A DNA stretch of 64,000 nucleotides from CALJFL01 sp047633055 (lineage in GTDB: Bacteria; Pseudomonadota; Gammaproteobacteria; Pseudomonadales; Halieaceae): positions 3,646 through 67,645 of the forward strand of contig JBLIEI010000019.1 in assembly GCA_047633055.1 (NCBI GenBank), given 5' to 3'. A model generated the notes under the pieces. It did not search any database, had not been told where the DNA came from, and saw only the letters and a list, made by a program, of their open reading frames with translations. The position numbers and the translations under genes are program-made. Shown here piece by piece: positions 17,853 to 27,209 of the stretch; positions within the stretch are counted from its first letter, which is position 1; each line of letters starts with the position of its first letter.

Positions 17853-18344
17853 TCAGGTGTATTGCACCAATTCCATTTGGTGACCAAATGGATCAAGTAC
17901 ATACCAAGACCGTGAATTCGGCCCGGGCCCACTTTCCGTCACAATGGGTCCTTCCATAGAAGTGCAGCCATGGCCATCAAGATACTCTATGGCGACCTTG
18001 ACATCCTCAACCTCAAGGCAGATATGCCGGCAGCCCACATCGCAATTTCGCGGCGATATGGTTTTCGCATCGGCAGGACGCTCGTACTGAAAAAGCTCCA
18101 TGTCGAGGTTGTCACACAATTTAAGCATGGCGATATACAGGCGGGCATCTGGCACATTCACATGTGCGTCGGTCCAATCGCGCCCATCATCCATATGCGG
18201 GATTTCGGCCGCATCGAAAGGTCCCATTCGATACCGCAGTGTTGCACCCATTACCTCGGTGTAAAAGGTAACTGCTTTGTCGATGTCGCTGACCGTCAGC
18301 GACACATGATCTGCTCGTTTAAATAGGGGTTTGTTGTCAGACAT
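17853..18344 (-). CDS. VOC (glyoxalase/dioxygenase fold) protein
   Basis: 163 residues with two beta-alpha-beta-beta-beta units. Probable metal ligands are His in RADHVSLTV, His in CRHICLEVEDV and Glu in GHQMELVQYT, matching the His-His-Glu set of metal-binding VOC enzymes. LDPFGHQMELVQ is the classic family ending. The reaction is not known. It lies 20 bases after the Nramp-like gene and 58 before the dipeptidyl peptidase gene, so it is almost certainly in the same transcript. Confidence 0.85.
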   Translation of the reverse strand: MSDNKPLFKRADHVSLTVSDIDKAVTFYTEVMGATLRYRMGPFDAAEIPHMDDGRDWTDAHVNVPDARLYIAMLKLCDNLDMELFQYERPADAKTISPRNCDVGCRHICLEVEDVKVAIEYLDGHGCTSMEGPIVTESGPGPNSRSWYVLDPFGHQMELVQYT

Positions 18345-18364
18345 ATTTTCGTCTCCGATAGAAA

Positions 18365-19681
18365 TTAACCAATGAGTAAGGTGTAATAATGTGGTGCCTT
18401 GGTTACGGCTAGCACGAGTGAAACTGCGAGCCCGATGATCAGTATTGCGTTACGCCACCACTCTGCGCGAAACGCTTTCATTACGCTGTCATTGTTAACT
18501 AACAAGATCACAATCACGTAAACCAGTGGAATTACCACCACGTTGATGCCCATCAACAAAATCACTTTGAGCAGTGCGGGGAACTCCCAAAATGGAGCCA
18601 ACAACGCCGCGGCCAGAACAAAAGCGAACAGCAACCGTTGGTAGGTTTTGTTGTCTTGACTGAAACGCCAGGGTCGACCCAGCATATCCAGAATGAAGTA
18701 AATCGTGACCTGCGCGGTCACCACCAATGTTGTCATGGCGGCAATGAACAGGCCCAGTGAAAATATCATCGGTCCGAGAAAAGACAGTACCGCAGGTAAG
18801 GCGTTGCTAAAGACCGCAGATGCCTGGCCTACGTCGGCAAAGCTCGCATGATCGGTTAAGGAGTTCAAGGCAAAGCCACCCGCCACCAGCACGAAGAAAG
18901 CATACGCTCCAAAAATAAAACCGAGATTAACAACCGCGCGGCGGAACGCTTGTGATAGTTCGGCCTTATTCCCACCGGCATTAGCGGCGAGATACGGCAT
19001 GCCCAGCAGAGCGCCTGGCGCAATTGCTGCGCCAACCATGGCGATGATCGAACTGGTTGCTACGCGAGGTGTATCACTATCAGGAACAGGAAGATCCGGC
19101 GGTATCGAGGGAACAAACCCATCAAGAATGGCACGCCATTCAGTAAAGCCGCGCACCGCGACCAGCAGAAAACAGAAGAACATGACTACCATTAGCAATG
19201 ACATCACGCGCTGCATACGGTCATAGCCCTGAGAAAATACCAGCCACAGAATGCCCGCCGAAAGTGATAACGACAGCAGGACTTCGAATGCCAGCGAGAC
19301 GGGTTGCGATTCACTGATACCGGACGGAGGAAGACCTACAAGCGAAGTAAAGGCGGAGGTGATCACTGAAATTTGGCCCATCGCCACGAGAAAATGAACT
19401 GGAACATTGATCAGCAGTATCAGCCATGCGAACCCAGGGTGGATCCGTGACTTTATCAGTTCAAACATGCCCTGATCAGGATTGAGCGCACCAATACGTG
19501 ATGAGCTGTCTACAGAGATCACGAACACTGGCAGTAGCAGTAGAATCACCCAAAGCAAATCATAGCCAAACCAGGCACCGGCAAGCAGGAACGATGCAAC
19601 CGCACCTGCCCCCATAGTACCCGCCGCTATCACCGCGGTCGGCCCTACCAGGTTTTGGAATGTGCGGATGACCACGTTCAT
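18365..19681 (-). CDS. Nramp-fold transporter lacking canonical metal motifs
   Basis: 438 residues with about eleven hydrophobic segments. The N-terminal TM1 region reads LVGPTAVIAAGTMGAGAVAS, where classical Nramp metal carriers have a GPG...DPGN pattern; here Asp-Pro-Gly-Asn is replaced by Gly-Thr-Met-Gly. The TM6 region gives GAAIAPGALLGMPYLAAN, without the usual MPHN. AWFGYDLLWVILLL after TM1 keeps the family spacing. The loss of both metal-ligand motifs suggests a different substrate from Mn/Fe, possibly another cation or an organic molecule. It lies inside the peptide-utilisation array (91 bases after the amidohydrolase, 20 before VOC), so an inner-membrane uptake role for a product of that array is possible. 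Confidence 0.75.
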   Translation of the reverse strand: MNVVIRTFQNLVGPTAVIAAGTMGAGAVASFLLAGAWFGYDLLWVILLLLPVFVISVDSSSRIGALNPDQGMFELIKSRIHPGFAWLILLINVPVHFLVAMGQISVITSAFTSLVGLPPSGISESQPVSLAFEVLLSLSLSAGILWLVFSQGYDRMQRVMSLLMVVMFFCFLLVAVRGFTEWRAILDGFVPSIPPDLPVPDSDTPRVATSSIIAMVGAAIAPGALLGMPYLAANAGGNKAELSQAFRRAVVNLGFIFGAYAFFVLVAGGFALNSLTDHASFADVGQASAVFSNALPAVLSFLGPMIFSLGLFIAAMTTLVVTAQVTIYFILDMLGRPWRFSQDNKTYQRLLFAFVLAAALLAPFWEFPALLKVILLMGINVVVIPLVYVIVILLVNNDSVMKAFRAEWWRNAILIIGLAVSLVLAVTKAPHYYTLLIG

Positions 19682-19772
19682 TGTTGCCCACCCTGTTTTG
19701 CCAACAGGGCATGCTGCCCGTACAAACGGACCGTAACGGGACTCAGCGCATCAACTGCAGGGGCATCGCGAT

Positions 19773-21056
19773 TCATTGAGCTTCATCGTGCCGATAGATT
19801 GTGCCACCTTTCATCACCATGGTGATCGAACGCAATGCGCTGATGTCCGCGACAGGGTCAGCTGAAACAGCAACAATGTCTGCGTATTTACCCACTTCCA
19901 GGGAACCGATGTCGTCCTCTGCCCCCAACATCTTCGCGGGCTCTATAGTCGCCGCACGTAACGCTCTCAATGGAGTCATACCGGCCTCAACATAGTACTC
20001 TGCTTCACGGACCGTTGCCGTAGTGCCGTCGTTAGGCTCATCAGGCAATTGATCTGTTCCCAGCGCGATATTAACGTCCTCATCAATCGCTGTGCGCAGA
20101 GAATCCCAATGTATCTTGCCAACAGAATTACGACGCTCGAGATACCACTGGGGCGAGCCGATAGCCTCAAAGAAAGGTTGAGTGGCGGGCTGGCTAACCA
20201 CAATTGTCGGCACCAGCCAGGTACCGGCACGCGCCATCTTCTTCAACACAGCGCGGTCGAGCATGTAACCATGCTCAATACTATCTATGCCAGCATCAAC
20301 CGCCACAGAAGTCGCTGCAGAAGATCCTGAGTGTGCTGCGACCTTGACCCCAAATCGATGTGCCGCGTCTACCACCGCATTAATTTCTTCTGGTGTCATC
20401 AGCGCTTCTGCGATGGCACCACCGTCGGTGGCAATACCACCGGAGATGAGTATTTTAATCCAGTCAGCGCCCAGGCCGATCTGCTTGCGGGCCGCTTTGA
20501 CCAGTTCGTCTGGTCCGTCGGCATAGATTACCCCGGCTTCTGAACCGTGCCCACCCGTAATGATGACTGCCTCGCCAGCGCTGAATATTCGCGGACCATG
20601 GCTCTCACCCTTGTTGATTGATTTCTTCAGAGCAATATCACCATAGCGATGCTCTCCCGGAAGCCGCACAGTGGTCACACCGGCTTGTAACACCTTTTCA
20701 GCGTTAGCGGCCATTCGCAATACAGCCGCGGCCTCGGTTTCATTCGCCAGTTGTGCCTGCATCTTGCCCGGCAGGATCAAACCCAGGTGAACATGCATAT
20801 TCATCAAGCCCGGGATCAACCATTGACCACTGGCATCTACAATTTCCGCACCAGCGGGAATCTCTACCTCGGAGCGACTTCCAATAGCAGCAATACGCTC
20901 GCCATCCACCAAAATGACAGCATCTTGCAGTGGTTTTTTGCCGTCAAGATTGACGATGGTACCGCCAACGATAGCGGTGGTCGCCGCGCTAACCGGCAGC
21001 ATGACCAGCAACTGACAAGTGAGCACAGCAGCTGCGCGTAAAAGTTTTATTTTCAT
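19773..21056 (-). CDS. Secreted amidohydrolase, prolidase-like (Xaa-Pro dipeptidase type)
   Basis: 427 residues from ATG 21056, which begins a signal peptide (MKIKLLRAAAVLTCQLLVML, cut after VSAA). The TIM-barrel metal site is visible: HVH in LMNMHVHLG, the carboxylated Lys candidate in GADWIKILISGG, His in KVAAHSGSS and SIEHGYMLD, and Asp in ALGTDQLPD. The overall pattern matches the imidazolonepropionase-related subgroup that includes carboxypeptidases/prolidases acting on Xaa-Pro dipeptides. Its place after two DUF885 peptidases and before a DPP-IV-like enzyme supports peptide hydrolysis. Other small amide substrates are possible. Confidence 0.85.
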   Translation of the reverse strand: MKIKLLRAAAVLTCQLLVMLPVSAATTAIVGGTIVNLDGKKPLQDAVILVDGERIAAIGSRSEVEIPAGAEIVDASGQWLIPGLMNMHVHLGLILPGKMQAQLANETEAAAVLRMAANAEKVLQAGVTTVRLPGEHRYGDIALKKSINKGESHGPRIFSAGEAVIITGGHGSEAGVIYADGPDELVKAARKQIGLGADWIKILISGGIATDGGAIAEALMTPEEINAVVDAAHRFGVKVAAHSGSSAATSVAVDAGIDSIEHGYMLDRAVLKKMARAGTWLVPTIVVSQPATQPFFEAIGSPQWYLERRNSVGKIHWDSLRTAIDEDVNIALGTDQLPDEPNDGTTATVREAEYYVEAGMTPLRALRAATIEPAKMLGAEDDIGSLEVGKYADIVAVSADPVADISALRSITMVMKGGTIYRHDEAQ

Positions 21057-21085
21057 GAAATTACTTCTCTCGTTATGCATTAGTT

Positions 21086-22906
21086 TTACGGTTGAGATAC
21101 AGCTTCATCCGCTATTTTCCAAGCCTCTACCTCTTCCCGCAACAAGCTAAGCGGTAGCGGACCATTTTCAAGGATCAGCGCATGAAATGCGGCTAGATCG
21201 AATTCACTGCCGAGTCGCTGCTCTGCACCGGCTCGCAGATCGATCATCACCTGCATGCCAATTTTGAATGCCGTGGCCTGGCCAGGTACCGCCATGTACC
21301 GGTCGACTGCACGTTCGTTATTTTCCTCTGAGCTGGCGGTATTGCTATTGAGGTACTCAATCGCCTCTGCGCGGCTCCACTCTTTCAGATGTAGACCACT
21401 ATCGACTACCAGACGACACGCCCGCCAGAGCTCACCTGCGAGTTGACCAAACTGAGCATAGTCATCCTCGTACAGACCAAGCTCATCGGCCAGATACTCC
21501 GCGTAAAGGGCCCAGCCTTCGGTAAAGGCCGTGTTAGACCACCAGATATAATACTGACGAATCTCCGGGATATCTCGAGACAGCATGACGGAAGATTGTA
21601 GATGGTGTCCAGGCACCCCTTCGTGGAAAAGAAGCGCCGGAAGATCGAACGTACTGAGGCTACTCATGTCATACATACCAAGGTACACGGTTCCAACATT
21701 ATCATTGTCAGGGCTACCCGACTCATAAAACCCGACCGGAGCAGATTTCTCGCGAAACGCCTCGATACGGCGTATTTGCAGTGGATGGGGCATGGGGTAA
21801 GGCAGTATTTGATCCATGGTGCCGTGAGCTTGGCCGGCCAAGTGCTGCGCCAGTTCCAGATAGGCCTGCCGCCCTTCGTCCGTATTGGGAAAGTAAAAGG
21901 CAGGGTCAGTCTTTAAATGGGCAAAGAACGCTTTGAGATCGCCGGGAAATGCGACTCGCTGGCGAATTTTATCCATTTCACCTTGTATACGTTCAACCTC
22001 AGACAAACCGAGTTGATGAATCTGCTTTGGGCTAAACTCAGCGGTGGTATATTGATCAATAAGAAACTCATAAAATTCAGCACCGTCGGGCAGCGCCCAA
22101 ACACCCGTGTCTGTCGCGTCTGCGATACCGCTTTTCAATTCTTCTATCAGCATCGTATAAGCTGGCACAAAGTTTTCAGCGTATGCCGTACGGGCCTCAG
22201 CGAGCAGCGCTTCGCTTTCTCCATCATCTAAATTGAGGCCGGTCAGCTTCTTTTCAAAATTGGCCAGAATGACGTTTTCATCTCCCTCGATAATCGATCG
22301 AGCACCATCAATAAGGCGCTCTGCGACCGCGGGAGGAATACGAATACCCATTGCCCGACGTGCCTGCAAGTGCTCGGCTAGTTGCTGTAGCGGAACCGGC
22401 ACCTTGCGTAACCGCTCCACGTAAAGTTCCGCGCTTTGCCGCGAGTCTATCGGATGACTGTTCAATAGTGTCCCGGCGATCGTCAGATGGGGGCCCACAA
22501 TTTGATTAATCGGGTTCAGGTGATACCGCCAGCGATAGCGCTTCAGGCGCAACTCCAGTTCTGCCTCAAACGCGCGATAGTCCACCTGTGACGGTCGATC
22601 CAGCGTCTGGAAATCTATTTCTGCCCTTAGGGTCTGAAGGTCTTGTTTCGCTTGCTCCGCTTCCAGATCCCATGCCCCAAGAGACAGATCAAACCACTCG
22701 CCACTTGAGGCATTGGAGCCCAGACGCGAAGCAAGTACGGGATCAGCAGCCACACGACGTTCAAAGACAGTGTTCAGGAATTGCTCCAAGCCTTGCGTCT
22801 CTAAAGGCTGCGCCGGCGGGGGTTCAGCGTTGCTGCAAGATAGCGAGCCTAGTGCCATAGCGACTATCAGCAGCAAGCTAACGACTGGTGTCATATTATT
22901 CTTCAT
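21086..22906 (-). CDS. DUF885 zinc-peptidase-like lipoprotein
   Basis: 606 residues. The N-terminus ends in a lipobox (MALGSLSC), so the protein is probably a periplasm-facing lipoprotein. The DUF885 zinc motif LLFHEGVPGHHLQ is at about residues 425-435, followed by the second-ligand region TEGWALYAEYLADELG. The family is related to M3-type metallopeptidases, and some members cleave dipeptides or short peptides. Its ATG overlaps the stop of the preceding DUF885 gene by four bases, so the two are translationally coupled and may form a heteromer. The amidohydrolase starts 29 bases on. Confidence 0.88.
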   Translation of the reverse strand: MKNNMTPVVSLLLIVAMALGSLSCSNAEPPPAQPLETQGLEQFLNTVFERRVAADPVLASRLGSNASSGEWFDLSLGAWDLEAEQAKQDLQTLRAEIDFQTLDRPSQVDYRAFEAELELRLKRYRWRYHLNPINQIVGPHLTIAGTLLNSHPIDSRQSAELYVERLRKVPVPLQQLAEHLQARRAMGIRIPPAVAERLIDGARSIIEGDENVILANFEKKLTGLNLDDGESEALLAEARTAYAENFVPAYTMLIEELKSGIADATDTGVWALPDGAEFYEFLIDQYTTAEFSPKQIHQLGLSEVERIQGEMDKIRQRVAFPGDLKAFFAHLKTDPAFYFPNTDEGRQAYLELAQHLAGQAHGTMDQILPYPMPHPLQIRRIEAFREKSAPVGFYESGSPDNDNVGTVYLGMYDMSSLSTFDLPALLFHEGVPGHHLQSSVMLSRDIPEIRQYYIWWSNTAFTEGWALYAEYLADELGLYEDDYAQFGQLAGELWRACRLVVDSGLHLKEWSRAEAIEYLNSNTASSEENNERAVDRYMAVPGQATAFKIGMQVMIDLRAGAEQRLGSEFDLAAFHALILENGPLPLSLLREEVEAWKIADEAVSQP

Positions 22907-24657
22907 AACAGCTGATCAAGCATTACAGGCGGCACCGGACCAGCACGTAAGACCGCGTCTACCCATTGCTGTGGACCATCATTCTGCGGACTAGCTTTAT
23001 AAATAGCGAAAAGCTGCTTGAAGTGCGGGTAGCCGGTAAAATAGTCGGTGATCTGCATTGGGGAATTGACCACACGTTGCCACAGGTTTTTGGCAAACTG
23101 TGGCGCCAATAACCCTTCTTTTTTGGCGAATGCCAGCACCTGCGACTCACCCCAGCCGGCCGTATTGACTTGCACGCTTACATAAGCGCGGGTGGCATTT
23201 TCCAGCCGTTTGCGCAGGTGTGCGAGGCGGGTTAGCGGCGCATTGTCTGCCCAACCAGCATCCAGCATAAGCTCTTCGCTAAAAGTACCCCAGCCCTCTA
23301 CGTAAGAACCATTAGCAAACAGCGAGCGTATCGCTGGTGCCTGACTCACGGCAACCTTGTACTGCAGGTAGTGTCCGGGAAACATTTCATGCGACATAAT
23401 CATGGTATTAAAGTGCGCATTAAATGACCGATAAAAATCGTCCTGCAACGCGGGAGCAGTCGTATCTGGAATCGAGGGCAGATAAAATAGTGTGTTCGCG
23501 TCAGGGGCAAATGGTCCGGTCGGATAGACGCCCCCTACCGTAGCGCCGCTAAAATGTGAGGGTGAAAGCGCAATAATCAAGGTGGTCGGTTTTGGTATGC
23601 TCGCAATGCGCTGCTCTTCGACGAAACGCCGGGCGGCAGACGCTAGTACGGTGAAGCTCTCTAGAAAGTCCGCGCTATTATCCTGACGATCTGCCTCCAT
23701 CGCCTCAATTGCAGCGCCTAAAATGCGGTTGCCGTCGGCAGGTACTTCAGCCGGCTTATGTTGTGTTGACTGCCACCGTCGTGCCTCACTGTTCATCAAC
23801 ACGCGGACGTCACGCATTTCGTCAGCAGCAGCCGCCAACAGGCTCGTCGGGGTGTAAAGGCCCGAGGTCCTGCGAGCCAGCTTCGCCGCATAGTGCTTAA
23901 TATCGATAGCAGGACTGGCGGAGGCTCCCGGCATGATATTCTCACGCAGGTGCGTTTCGAGTTCCCGGATAGAGTCGACAGCCAATCCTATTCCTGCCTC
24001 AATCGACATGTCCTTGGAGCCAGCCGGCCACGAGGCGGTCAACGTGCTCAGATTGCCTGAATAAAACTCGCGGGTGCCCTCAAGTGTGCGTAATGCTGTT
24101 TGAGTGCGTAGCGCATTGCCCCCGACCAACGATTGCACCGCTTTGTGACACAACCGCTGCACCCCCTGTAGGCGAGCTATCAATGCAATGCTGCGATCTT
24201 CCTTGGACAGCTGATCCCGCACCAGAAGATGCGTCAGGGCCTGCGATACGTGCTCAGCGAACCATTGGGGTTGTTGCGTCAGAGGTCGATCCTCACGCCA
24301 ATTCGCCAGCTCGTCTTCTATCTTACCGAGCAAAACCTGGAGATCAATACGTGTCGACAGAACAAGCTGAGCTGGTTTAAGCAGAGCGCGAACTTCAGCA
24401 GCAGTCGCTTCGTTGAAGGCGAGCCACTGCGCTGTGGCTGGTTCCGCATAATCTTCGAAACTCGCGGCCGCAACAGTATCACCATAGGCAAAAGCAGTGC
24501 TGGGATAAAAGCCCTGCCAGGCCTCAATATATTTATCAATAACAGCTCCCGCTTCAGGCTTAGCCGTTGCGGTGGTGGAAGGTATCAGTAGCAGAGGAAA
24601 ACACAGGAGAGTGTTCAACAGCTGTCGGAAGAAGTGTGTCTGGGAGCGTTTTTTCAT
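22903..24657 (-). CDS. DUF885 zinc-peptidase-like secreted protein
   Basis: 584 residues with a signal peptide (LLNTLLCFPLLLIPSTTATA). The zinc motif is MSHEMFPGHYLQYKV near residue 421, then VEGWGTFSEELMLDAGW as the distal ligand region. This is a second, divergent DUF885 member beside the lipoprotein copy; the motif has Tyr in place of the second His of the paralogue (GHY versus GHH). The gene begins 126 bases after the TonB receptor gene and overlaps the next by four bases. A stem-loop at 24707-24736 lies in front of it. Peptide hydrolysis is inferred from family and neighbours. Confidence 0.86.
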   Translation of the reverse strand: MKKRSQTHFFRQLLNTLLCFPLLLIPSTTATAKPEAGAVIDKYIEAWQGFYPSTAFAYGDTVAAASFEDYAEPATAQWLAFNEATAAEVRALLKPAQLVLSTRIDLQVLLGKIEDELANWREDRPLTQQPQWFAEHVSQALTHLLVRDQLSKEDRSIALIARLQGVQRLCHKAVQSLVGGNALRTQTALRTLEGTREFYSGNLSTLTASWPAGSKDMSIEAGIGLAVDSIRELETHLRENIMPGASASPAIDIKHYAAKLARRTSGLYTPTSLLAAAADEMRDVRVLMNSEARRWQSTQHKPAEVPADGNRILGAAIEAMEADRQDNSADFLESFTVLASAARRFVEEQRIASIPKPTTLIIALSPSHFSGATVGGVYPTGPFAPDANTLFYLPSIPDTTAPALQDDFYRSFNAHFNTMIMSHEMFPGHYLQYKVAVSQAPAIRSLFANGSYVEGWGTFSEELMLDAGWADNAPLTRLAHLRKRLENATRAYVSVQVNTAGWGESQVLAFAKKEGLLAPQFAKNLWQRVVNSPMQITDYFTGYPHFKQLFAIYKASPQNDGPQQWVDAVLRAGPVPPVMLDQLL

Positions 24658-24706
24658 GCAGCCTCTCCACAGTTTTTATTGTCTGGAAACAACCCGTTAA
24701 CGATAT

Positions 24707-24736
24707 CGCCCGTTGCCATAAAGTGCACAACGGGCG
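24707..24736. other. Stem-loop between receptor and peptidase genes
   Basis: CGCCCGTTG (24707-24715) and CAACGGGCG (24728-24736) pair perfectly around a 12-base loop. There is no T-tract on either side, so it is not a standard intrinsic terminator. Placed 48 bases after the receptor stop, it could stabilise the 3' end of the receptor message or dampen read-through into the peptidase genes. Confidence 0.5.
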
Positions 24737-24783
24737 GTAAGTCAAAAAGAAGACCTGCGTAAATCCCCTCCCTTATTCGCGCA

Positions 24784-27051
24784 TCAGAAGTTGTAGCGCG
24801 CTCTTACACCGAAGCGCTGCACGGCAGGTTCAATATTCAAACCACCGGAGAATGCCTTCTGATAGGCGTTGGTGTAGTACTCTTTATCGAACAAGTTCTC
24901 CACATAAAACGCTACCGTGTAGTTTTCATGTCTCACGCCTGCCCGCAAGTTAAACACCTCGTAGCTTGGCACTTCCCAGGGGAAGCCTGACTGGATCAGC
25001 GCATCCGTTGATGCAACGATTTCGTCGCGATATTGAAATTCGCCGCGCACGAAGCCTTCCAGCGAACCTGTCAACACAAAATCATACTCTGCATCTGCGG
25101 AAACAGTCCACTTTGGCGAATTGGGTATAGTCTCGCCATCCAACACTCGGTTTTCGCCGTCAATGGTGCCAGTGAATGTCTCATACTCAGCGTCGAGATA
25201 GCCGACGCTAAAGTTCATTACCAGACTGTCTGTAGGCGCCGAGGTAATCGATAGTTCTACACCCTGCGATACCGCTGATTCAGCATTGTCGATACCGCCA
25301 AAGATGACGAAGTCCCCGTTCTCATCCAAACCCGCTTGCTGGAACGCTGTCTGCAGATCTGTCCAGTCCATATAAAAGATAGCTGCATTGACCCGCAGAG
25401 TACGGTTTAGGAACTCTGCTTTATACCCTAACTCATAGTTCCATATTTCTTCGGGATCATAGGATGTTCCTTCAGGTGAAGGACTCAACTGGACACCACC
25501 GGACTTGAATCCCTTCGCAATTGAGGCATAAATGGTCGAATCTTCGTTGACGTCATAGTTCACCGATACACGGGGTGAGAAGTCAGTGAACGTCTCTTTT
25601 TCGCTCAGAATCTGCACAAACGCTCCGCCGAAGCCCGTGATATCAGCGTCGATAGTCTCCTCACTGTAGCGACCCCCTATGGAGACGACCAGGTTATCGG
25701 TGAATGCATAGTCAAGCTGGCCAAAAACGGCTATGCCATCGGATGATTCGGTAGATTCTTCTGTGTCGATAAGGAAGCCCTCGTCCAAACCAAAGGGCTG
25801 GGCGGCACCGACAAAGGTTTTATTGTCAATCGTGCCTTCGTCATCGTTGTAGAAGAGACCGATATTCCAGTTAAGCTTCTGCTCTTCAGCACTCTGCAGG
25901 CGAAATTCCTGGGTGAAGCTCTCACGCTCAATGCTACGGAATTCATTAAAGAAATCACCGCTGCCGCCGTCAATGTCACCGCGCAAGAAGAAGTCTGAAT
26001 CGATATAGCCGGTGATACTGGTAAACGACATATTCTCGAAATCGTAATCTACTCGAGCGATAAAGTACTCAAACTCGGTACCTACTTCCTGTGGCGAGTT
26101 AAAGTTAACCTCGTCGTCGTTATCTGGAAAAAAACCTACGCCATCTGGGCTAGGGTCTGCGAGACCATCGCCATTGGTATCCGGAAAATCGGCGAACAAC
26201 ACATCGCCAGCAAAAGTGGAGAATACGCCAGAAGGAATACCCTCTCGCATACCGACCTCCTCGTCTGAATCGCTGTAGTTCAGGGTAATAGAGAGCTTGT
26301 CGGTAGGCGTGTAGAGCACAGACGCCTTGATGTATTGGTAGTCGGCATCATTGCCACCGCCCGTGGGGTTGATGTTCTCAATGTTGCCGTCGGTGCTAAA
26401 GTCTTTATAGTTGATCCTGGCTGCCAACACATCTTTAATAATGGGTATATTCAAAGTACCCTCCAGGTCCACAGTATCAAATCTGCCGTAGTCGACCATC
26501 ACCGAACCACCTAGCTCATCCGTGGTGGGCGCTTTAGAGGTCACACTAATACCGCCGCCCAGTGCATTGGCGCCGAAGTAGGTTGACTGTGGCCCACGCA
26601 GTATCTCGATCCGCTCAATATCCATAACGGGTGGGTTGCTGCTACTTGACGACAGATTAAATCCGTCAATATAGAAGCCAAAGGTCGAGGTGCGCCGCGC
26701 CTGGTTAGAGTTCACGAAATTAGTGACGCCGCGCATACTGATTTCTTTACGCGAGCGTGCTCCATTGCTGACAAAGCTGGCGTTGGGCGTACGAGCCACA
26801 AAGTCTGTGACATCGCGGAACATGTTTTTCTCTATGTCGCCTTCGTTGAAGGCCGTGATGCTAATGGGAACATCTTGCAGATTCTGCTCACGATGCTGAG
26901 CCGTGACTACAATCTCTTCAACACCCCCAGTGGACCTCCCCTGCGCCAGTGCACCACCGGAGGCTGCGGAGCCGACAAGGATAGATGCGGCTAAAATTGT
27001 TTTCGCCACTCGGTGACTAACAGATCCGTTCTCTAGTTCTCTATTGCTCAT
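24784..27051 (-). CDS. TonB-dependent outer-membrane receptor (peptide array)
   Basis: 755 residues from ATG 27051, chosen because TGGAGAG sits just before it and because the preceding 25 codons look non-coding. A signal segment (TILAASILVGSAASGGALA) is followed by the TonB box-like GVEEIVVTAQHREQNLQDV. The plug includes IEILRGPQSTYFGANALGGGI. The barrel carries calcium-like Asp-rich loops (FPDTNGDGLADPSPDG) and ends in FGVRARYNF. It is the first gene of the eight-gene minus-strand array and lies beside a LysR gene, so the ligand is probably an oligopeptide or similar organic nutrient, not iron. Confidence 0.92.
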   Translation of the reverse strand: MSNRELENGSVSHRVAKTILAASILVGSAASGGALAQGRSTGGVEEIVVTAQHREQNLQDVPISITAFNEGDIEKNMFRDVTDFVARTPNASFVSNGARSRKEISMRGVTNFVNSNQARRTSTFGFYIDGFNLSSSSSNPPVMDIERIEILRGPQSTYFGANALGGGISVTSKAPTTDELGGSVMVDYGRFDTVDLEGTLNIPIIKDVLAARINYKDFSTDGNIENINPTGGGNDADYQYIKASVLYTPTDKLSITLNYSDSDEEVGMREGIPSGVFSTFAGDVLFADFPDTNGDGLADPSPDGVGFFPDNDDEVNFNSPQEVGTEFEYFIARVDYDFENMSFTSITGYIDSDFFLRGDIDGGSGDFFNEFRSIERESFTQEFRLQSAEEQKLNWNIGLFYNDDEGTIDNKTFVGAAQPFGLDEGFLIDTEESTESSDGIAVFGQLDYAFTDNLVVSIGGRYSEETIDADITGFGGAFVQILSEKETFTDFSPRVSVNYDVNEDSTIYASIAKGFKSGGVQLSPSPEGTSYDPEEIWNYELGYKAEFLNRTLRVNAAIFYMDWTDLQTAFQQAGLDENGDFVIFGGIDNAESAVSQGVELSITSAPTDSLVMNFSVGYLDAEYETFTGTIDGENRVLDGETIPNSPKWTVSADAEYDFVLTGSLEGFVRGEFQYRDEIVASTDALIQSGFPWEVPSYEVFNLRAGVRHENYTVAFYVENLFDKEYYTNAYQKAFSGGLNIEPAVQRFGVRARYNF

Positions 27052-27209
27052 GAATTGCTCTCCAGTGTAATTCTCATAACCTACCCTGCGGATTTGACAG
27101 TAAAGAACTTGTTGTTTCAATAGCATGTTCTGGAGAGTTTTATTGCGTTTAGTGCAAACATGCGATAAATCACCGAAAGCAAGGCCAATTGGGGGACGAA
27201 ATCACCGGC

